In this document: one piece after another, positions 36,144-46,475 of the stretch | Layout of the letters: every line of letters begins with the position of its first letter | Position numbering within the stretch: the stretch's first letter is position 1 | Assembly (NCBI GenBank): GCA_003254885.1 | Contig: QANT01004468.1 | Coordinates: 1-46,475 of the forward strand | Direction of reading: 5' to 3' | DNA length: 46,475 nt | From: Purshia tridentata | Taxonomy: Eukaryota; Streptophyta; Magnoliopsida; Rosales; Rosaceae | Notes under the pieces: model-generated | Told to the model about the DNA's origin: nothing | Seen by the model: the letters and a program-made list of their open reading frames with translations, nothing else | The model's database searches: none | Translations under genes and position numbers: made by a program

Positions 36144-36729
36144 ACCAAATTATAAAACAAAAATAAACTAAATTTCACATAGGTCAATGATCAATCGCTC
36201 ATCGTTTATTGAGCGCATATTTATTGTACTCGCTTTGTTAACCAAAATCTATCAGTTTTTTGGCCTAAAATCTTAAGTGTAAATGGTAAACAACTCTATC
36301 GAAAATAGCATGAAAAAGGAGGAAAAGAATTAAATTAACAATTAAAGCAAATAGAGCTTTTAAAAAGAGATTCATCATTAAATTTCTATTTTTAAAAGAC
36401 ATTTATAAAGATCTATCAAACTTTGTAGGACGTGAGGCTTGAGTAGGGCCTACCCATTCTAAAGAATCCTATACTATTGGAATTGGTCATAAAGTTTCTT
36501 ATCACTTACTTTTGAAGAACAATATAAGCGAAGATATGTAACAAATTCAATTGGTCTCTCTGCTACTCATGGCATCCTTACATATTTAGAATCCAGATGT
36601 TTCAAATAATGTGTTTATTGGAATGATTTTGGAATAATTTTGGCATGAAGGGTACGTTTGATATTCACATAGTACGTTTCATGAGGTGTAGTTATGTTAG
36701 AATATATGGTCCTGATTCATATTCAATCA
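36144..36729. other. AT-rich spacer, no gene seen
   Basis: Roughly 590 bp between the ATPase remnant and the hAT-like element. No coding or repeat signal recognised. Confidence 0.4.
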
Positions 36730-36737
36730 ACACATGT

Positions 36738-37712
36738 CAAGGAGTTAAATTTCCGTATTCGCGGAAATTTCGATGGAAATTTCGACGGAAATTTCAGAAA
36801 ATTTTAAATTTCGACAGAAATTAAATGGAAACAACAGAAATTGCTATTAAAACATAGAAATTTTGAATGAAACTTTACCATATGTTTATTTAACATATTA
36901 TCTAATATTTTGATAAGAAATATTGAATAAACCAAATTATATAATAAGCTTCATATGATATAAGAAGAATATTATGTGCGTTGCAGACAGATGCTGTTTA
37001 AAAAATAATTCACTAATTAATAATTAAATAAATAACACTATAATCTTGTATCATAAATTACATATAGGAGGTTTAAAATGTTCATTGTGTTTAATATCTT
37101 CATGTGCAAAGTAGGTGTAATACTAAGAATAATCACTCAAGACACTTCTGTAAAATAATTTTATATGTAATTGCTAATATAGATTAGGAATTGATTATGG
37201 TTGAATTTACCCATAAATTCATAATAACCATATGAAAAAGAATTTCGAATTTTAAAAATTTTAATTCTAAAAAAATAAAATAAAAAATGGTTTGGACATT
37301 TTTATAAATTCACTTTTAAAATTTTTAAAACAACAAAAGTTTATTTTTCTTTTTTTTTTATTCAAACTCTCCATTCTCTCTCTTAATCACTCACGGAAGT
37401 CATCATTCAGACTCTCCATTTCTCTCTCTCTCCATTCTTATCTCTAGTCAGAGTCATCATCTCTTTTGACTCTCATTAATCACTTTCCACCTCCCACCTT
37501 CTCTCTTAGTCACTCACCCCCTATTTCCCGAAGGTTTCTGCATCTTACCTCTTCCTCTTCTCCCGCTCTACTCTTTCTTGATTCTTCTCTGTCCGGCTAT
37601 GGGTGGCCATGAAATCACCCCAGAAGCAATGTCAGCAAGGAATAAGGCGATGACCTCTAAAAACGAAATTTTCGGCGAAATTTCGGCGAAAATTTCAAAA
37701 TTTAACACCTTG
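36738..37712. mobile_element. hAT-like nonautonomous element, 975 bp
   Basis: The left end CAAGGAGTTAAATTT and right end AAATTTAACACCTTG are inverted repeats (14 of 15). An identical 8-bp duplication ACACATGT flanks it at 36730-36737 and 37713-37720. Both subterminal regions carry repeated GGAAATTTCG/CGAAATTTC motifs. No transposase is encoded. The CA..TG ends and 8-bp duplication point to the hAT superfamily. Another copy of the left end lies at 46187-46475. Confidence 0.85.
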
Positions 37713-37764
37713 ACACATGTTAACACTGTCAAAACAACAGAACATTTTCCTACATTCGGCTTCC

Positions 37765-37880
37765 TTGTTCACCTTAATACCAGGGACAATGTTCTGCTTT
37801 ACAAGCACATCGACCATCATCCTGTCATCAATGGTGGATTGGTAGTGTCACCTCAAAGAGGATGGCATCTGAGATGGAAT
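37765..37880 (-). pseudogene. Fructose-bisphosphate aldolase fragment
   Basis: Read on minus, the sequence gives DAILFEVTL followed, after a 2-base loss, by YQSTIDDRMMVDVLVKQNIV and PGIKV. This matches the plant class I aldolase segment around ILFEETLYQST...VPGIKVDKG. It breaks down right after IKVNK and has no flanking aldolase exons. It begins about 50 bp beyond the hAT-like element, so it is a dead gene fragment, perhaps moved by a transposon. Confidence 0.75.
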
Positions 37881-38143
37881 TTTTTTTGGTCCAACATCAA
37901 TAACATATGACAAAAAAAGAAAACATGAATTGTTTGAACGATCTTCTCTTCCATCTAATTTTACATCATTTCTCCAGACAATGAAACACAAATCTCTTCT
38001 CTCTAAACTAGGGGGCTCATGGACACAAATTGCAAGAAGTATCCGCACTGTCACTATAAAGGAGACAGCTCTGCATAAGCTAAATCTCCAAGAAAATCTA
38101 TTTCCAACTCCAACAAAATTGAGGTTTTTCATAAGAACAGCAA

Positions 38144-39799
38144 CTACTTCAGATAAGTAGATGAGACCCAGAGTAGCACATAGGTTATCAATGAAGTTGT
38201 CACCTCAAAACTCCTTGGTCCTTTAAGTAAAGGTGGAATCACAGACACCATCAAGAAGGTTCCCAAGAGCCATGAGAAAACAAATGCTCCAGCACTGCAT
38301 CAAAGCAAAAAATTAGCCAAATGCCTTCACTGTTGTCACATTTTCAAGTTTGAATAGCAAAAACACTAGGTAGCCACTTTTATTTGGAGGGATGAAAGAG
38401 AATATATCATCAATCTGCAATTATTTAGCCTATTTTGGAAAATTCAATATGGTTATTCAAGAAAATCGATGATAATAAAAGTATCAAAAAATTTCAGTAC
38501 AGGGTCCTAGCAAAAGCTAGTGTGCCTTCAGGATTTTATTATTAAAGTAAAATTTCAATTGCCCTATACCGAAAATCAATAGGAAAACTACACAAATATA
38601 CAGTAATAAAACAGAAATTATTAAAAACGTACCTGTAGAGCATGGCTCGTAATTTGCTCTTCAGCCTATCATATACAAAATAGATGGTAGCCAACAAGGA
38701 AATGGCTACCTGAAGAGTTGGACCTTCTTCGGTTGGAAATAGAACAGTGAGAGCTCCAAGCACTATAAATGCAATGGACGTTTTTATAATGAACTTTGTG
38801 GATGGAGTTTGGAACCTACTTCTCACAGCTTGCACAATACGGGACTGATTGACTTGCCTGACCTTTTTCTTAATGTCAATTTTTGGGTTCTTCCTGTCAT
38901 AAAATTTCTGCATGATTATTTTGTCATGGGCTGATTCAATTGCGTCCACACTTGGTTTGTGACCTGCATACTGTCGGACAAGGAAGTTCCTTGCAGCTTG
39001 AATTTCATCTTCAGAAGCCTCCCTGCTTAGTCCAAGTCGTTTGTATGGGTCCCTCACATTAATCCTAGGAAAGATAGCTTTACTTGCAAAGACAGATGAA
39101 TAAAGAAAGTTCAGAGTTAAAGATGCTAAGTTATAACAGCATCTAATACAATGAACCACATATGCATAAATATAACAATATAATTGTTACAACATACAAC
39201 CAAATACATCACGCAGATTTATGCCTGAACAAGCGATAAGGCACTGATGTCAAGCAACCTAGAACCACACCAAAAACGTTCAGTTTCCACTTAGTTAGGA
39301 ATTTTACATACCATTTTGTGCAAGAAAGGCCAGTAAGGTTAAAGTTGAGCGACATTAAGCATGAGCACCCAGACTTAAAACATAAATATCCAAATATATA
39401 GCCACAGAGGAAAAATTAAAGAAAACCACAACAGGTTGAAAAACAATAAGGTGAAAAATTACCAGTTGGTTCATTTGTCATATCACCACAAGAAGCATCC
39501 ATGGCACACTTGATCAGATGAGTTTTCCGTGCATTCAATCTTTGTGTAAGACCAGCCCAATAACTTCTGTTTGATTTCGAAAAGAATTAATAAATCGCAC
39601 GCATGCAACCACCTCACTGAATTTGATAACTGATAACACAAGAGCTGTACCTTTCGACCCGAAGTAGCTCATTCTTCTCTGCAGGTTTCCAAGTTTGAGG
39701 GAAATTTGAAACTTGCCTACGTGGTGAACCGGAAGTGCGTACAGGTATTTGGAAGCAGCATCTGGAGGGACTACCAGTCAATCCAGATACAGCAGTCAT
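38144..39799 (-). CDS. CPP1-like (DUF3353) J-like chloroplast membrane protein
   Basis: Exons 39799-39651, 39566-39463, 39077-38633 and 38294-38144 close in frame to 282 residues; a 5' untranslated intron is likely at 39814-40204. The N terminus is Ser/Arg-rich, as in plastid transit peptides. A J-like domain follows (DPYKRLGLSREASEDEIQAA, then RNFLVRQYAGH) without the HPD tripeptide needed to stimulate Hsp70. Four hydrophobic segments end the protein (FIIKTSIAFIVLGALTVLF; LQVAISLLATIYFVY; AFVFSWLLGTFLMVSVIP; SLITYVLLWVSS). The family founder, CPP1/CDF1, stabilises protochlorophyllide oxidoreductase. This gene is closer to At3g51140 (recalled), whose exact job is less clear. Confidence 0.93.
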
Positions 39800-40443
39800 C
39801 TTTGTAAAACTTTCTGAAACAAATAAACAGAATCAATCGAGCACCCAGAAAAATGGGAAGTCTTATTTTTTCCTTTCATTTCTTGATAAGCAACTGAACC
39901 ATTTTCAAAGACATTTATGATAACATTCCAGCAGTATAAATCGAGCGGGAACAAGAGTTGTGTATGAAAGTGGTTATGTAACGAGTCAGTGCTCAGTCCA
40001 AAGAAAACAAAAAAAAAAAAAACAAGGGAAGGCCAGGAAAATGCAATTGAATCCCCATAAGACAGTAAATCCCTATTTATCATTCAATTTCTACCTGTAA
40101 TTGAAGTTTTCACTCTCTTGTAAGCCGGCAAAGCAAAACATAGTAGGGAAAAAAGATATTAATAAATAAAAAAGGGAAGGAAATTGAGAAAAAAAATAGC
40201 ATACCTGATGGCTGATGGTGGAAGATGATGGGTTCAGGAGAATGCGTTAATTTGGTTTTGCTGAGGAGTGTGGCAGCGCCTTCAGCAACGGATAGGGAAG
40301 ACGCATAGAGAAGAGAAAGGCTAAACAGTAAACTCTAAACCCAACCGCTGCCGAAAACCAAAGATGGTACGGTACACTATGGTGTCTTTGGCTTGTGGAT
40401 TTTTAAGGGATTATAGAAATGAAGTGTGAAGAAGGTTCTCAAA

Positions 40444-40516
40444 TCCGTTGTAGTCTAGTTGGTCAGGATATTCGGCTCTCACCCGAAAGACCCGGGTTCA
40501 AGTCCCGGCAACGGAA
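40444..40516 (+). tRNA. tRNA-Glu: tRNA-Glu, anticodon CTC
   Basis: A full cloverleaf can be folded. The acceptor stem is TCCGTTG (40444-40450) with CAACGGA (40509-40515) and discriminator A. The anticodon arm is TTCGG-CTCTCAC-CCGAA with CTC at 40478-40480. The T arm contains GGTTCAAGTCC (B box) and the D arm TAGTCTAGTTGG (A box). There is no intron. A T5 run at 40523-40527 is the expected RNA polymerase III terminator. Confidence 0.97.
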
Positions 40517-41895
40517 TTTATGTTTTTACGCTCCTCTGTTTTTGTTTTTTAACTAATCAAATACTCCCCACCTGATCACAGTAAAAAATGAAAACTTCGT
40601 TCCTAAATCACGACCTTTCCTATAATAAAGGAAATAACTGGAAATTCTGGTACAATTTTTGCATTAACAACTGATGTCACAACGTCTAATAAAAAGAAAC
40701 TCTAAAATGTTAGCTAAGTTGTATACAGCCAAAATTAGGTTACAGGAAAGTGTAGAAGAATGGGGTCATTTACGAGTCGAGGCCAACACTAGACAAGGTA
40801 TTGTTTGATTACAAGAATGGTGAAAGTGAGAGATGCGATTCAAACTTTAACTTGGACGTGTAGGTAAACAACCTCAACTATATTAGAGCTGTAAACATCC
40901 ATAGCTCCCAAAACATTTTATATTGTACTAAACACTGTTTTGTGACCATAAATAGAGCTTCCTTTTTGCATACGTGCCCTGCAATAAAACTCTCGTAATT
41001 GTAGTGTTATTCTTACAATGTATGCACTCCAGATTGAAACAATCGCATTTTATCAGATTGATTTAATGGGAGTATTAAATAGCAGTGATCTCTGTAAACT
41101 CGCCTTCCAGAGTTCGTTTATCACTTGAATTCAAAAAGATGTGAAGGCAAGAAAGAAGACAATACAACTGCCCAAGAAATTGAAATATAAAACTCCAATT
41201 CATCTAGAGAAGTGAAAATAGCACCTTAGTAAATATATGGCACATGTACCAAATTATGGACAGGCAGAGAAGGCACAAAAAATCTGGAATAAAGAACGGG
41301 CGCTGTAGGTTGCAATTGACATAAGGGAGGACATAATGCATTACAGTATACAAACTTCCATGTGAAACTATTACGTAAGATACAAAGTAATTACATGCTT
41401 TTTTAGAGTACCAATTATCTGTACAAATCATTACACAACTGTACAATTATCATTGCCCCTCTCATGCTGTCGTCTACAAACGGTATTTGACGATTTCACC
41501 AGCTGTATAAATCCCACCTGCTTCCCCATGAGATGCCACCGTCAAACTGGGGCCAAAAAAAAAAATCAAAAAAATGAAGCAAGAGAAAAATTGACAACAA
41601 ATAGAATTAGTGGTTAAACAGAGCTTTGAAAAGTAGCATTATCTACACAAAAGCATAATTACTGTTAAGAGTGTATAAAGATATTCATTTATACAGAAAA
41701 TTTGCAACGGAAGAAGTTGTTTTTCATTTGAAAAACAGAGGGCACCACCCCAAAATTCCACTCTGAAAACAGTTCCACATAAGCAGGCTTCATTGATGAT
41801 CATCAGATGGAATATAAGACAATGCAACCTATGCAGTTTTTTTCCAATGTATAAGTAAACATGCTATAAAGAGTATATTCAAAGCAACATACCAA
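40517..41895. other. Region between tRNA-Glu and the UPF0183 gene stop
   Basis: Includes the 3' untranslated region of the UPF0183-type gene (just left of 41896) and AT-rich spacer. A GGCC-A11 tract at about 41555-41570 resembles the other micro-insertions. No gene recognised; minus-strand frames at 41204-41446 and 41639-41827 look random. Confidence 0.45.
40523..40527 (+). terminator. RNA polymerase III terminator of tRNA-Glu
   Basis: Five T residues seven bases after the tRNA 3' end. Confidence 0.75.
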
Positions 41896-45807
<3,912 letters not shown>

Positions 45808-46018
45808 GCCTGGTCTTAGGAAATGCGTTTTGGTTTTGGTAATGACAAAGATGACGATGGACTCCGTTACTTTCGTGAAAGGAACGCGCCAAGTGTTTAG
45901 TGTTTATATACACACGCCACAGCCACAGGCTTCGCTGTGTGTGCTTTATGCGCACGAAATGTCGACACGAAACCCAAGCCGTAAATATTTGGTGTTGCCA
46001 TGTTGGCGGGGAAAAACT

Positions 46019-46020
<2 letters not shown>

Positions 46021-46070
<50 letters not shown>

Positions 46071-46083
46071 NTTTTTTTTTTTT
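46021..46083. repeat. 63-base poly(T) tract with one N
   Basis: Fifty T, an N at 46071, then twelve T. A tract this long with one N usually means reads joined through an unresolved homopolymer, so its true length is unknown. It lies upstream of the UPF0183 gene. Confidence 0.95.
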
Positions 46084-46186
46084 CATGTGTTTCCATAATT
46101 CGTGGGAATTAATTAAAATTAGATTCTATTGTTGGGGACTTTATCATAAACCAATTCTTAAGAAGATTTTTAATTACAAACCCAAT

Positions 46187-46475
46187 CAAGGAGTGTAATT
46201 TCATTTTCGACGGAAATTTCGATCAAATTTTAATTTCGCTAGAGTTTAGACAAAAACAATGAAAATTGTTATCAAACTATGAAAATTTTAAATGAAACTT
46301 TACTATATGTTTATTTAACAAAACATATTGTTTACTATATTTATTTACAATATTGAAGAAACTAAATTATATTGTAGGTTTCATGTAATATAAGATGAAT
46401 ATAATGTGTGCTAGAGACAAATATTGTTAAAAAAATACTTCACCAAATTAATTAAGTAGTCATATACTCATATGA
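46187..46475 (+). mobile_element. Left end of a second 975-bp-family hAT-like element
   Basis: Starts CAAGGAGTGTAATTTC and continues with GGAAATTTCG motifs and an interior shared with 36838-37010 (AAATGAAACTTTAC, ATATGTTTATTTAAC, then a GAATAT...ATGTG stretch). It runs off the window, so its right end and target duplication cannot be checked. Confidence 0.8.

Noticed and set aside
37578..37910. 110-codon plus-strand open frame
   Set aside because: It crosses the end of the hAT-like element and continues antisense through the aldolase fragment, so it is a chimera of unrelated sequences.

Overview
This is a plant nuclear window, from a eudicot and probably a rosid. The evidence is compact multi-exon genes with GT-AG introns, AT-rich intergenic DNA, B-box and P-class pentatricopeptide genes, a sucrose synthase of the SUS2/SUS3 type and hAT-type nonautonomous transposons. 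Rosaceae is a guess from overall protein similarity only. No bacterial, organellar or viral genes were seen.

Layout, left to right: a sucrose synthase gene (minus, last exon outside the window); a NACK-like kinesin-7 gene (minus); a long AT-rich region with an 860-bp hAT element bearing a perfect 8-bp target duplication; a small glyoxalase/VOC gene (plus); an intronless P-class PPR gene (minus); a BBX19-type double B-box gene (plus); an S28 serine protease of the EDA2 type (plus); an AAA-ATPase of the At2g18193 type (minus) with a degenerate tandem remnant upstream; a 975-bp hAT-like element beside an aldolase gene fragment; a chloroplast CPP1-like J-like membrane protein (minus); a tRNA-Glu(CTC) gene (plus); and a UPF0183/PHAF1-type gene (minus). 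The left end of a second copy of the 975-bp element family runs off the right edge.

Exon structures were rebuilt by hand from splice sites and reading-frame closure. Those of SUS, the kinesin, the VOC protein, the S28 protease, the AAA-ATPase, the CPP1-like gene and the PHAF1-like gene all close in frame. The genes serve unrelated housekeeping roles (sucrose cleavage, cell-plate or microtubule motor, organelle RNA processing, light signalling, proteolysis, plastid biogenesis) and do not form a pathway. The gene set does echo Arabidopsis microsynteny recalled from memory: a kinesin-7 beside BBX19, and a UPF0183 gene beside a CPP1-like gene beside a kinesin-7.

The most unusual observation is a recent 322-bp tandem duplication inside the sucrose synthase gene. 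It carries a complete, symmetric 96-bp exon with intact splice sites, so the transcript could gain a repeated 32-residue block in the catalytic domain. An assembly artefact is the main alternative.
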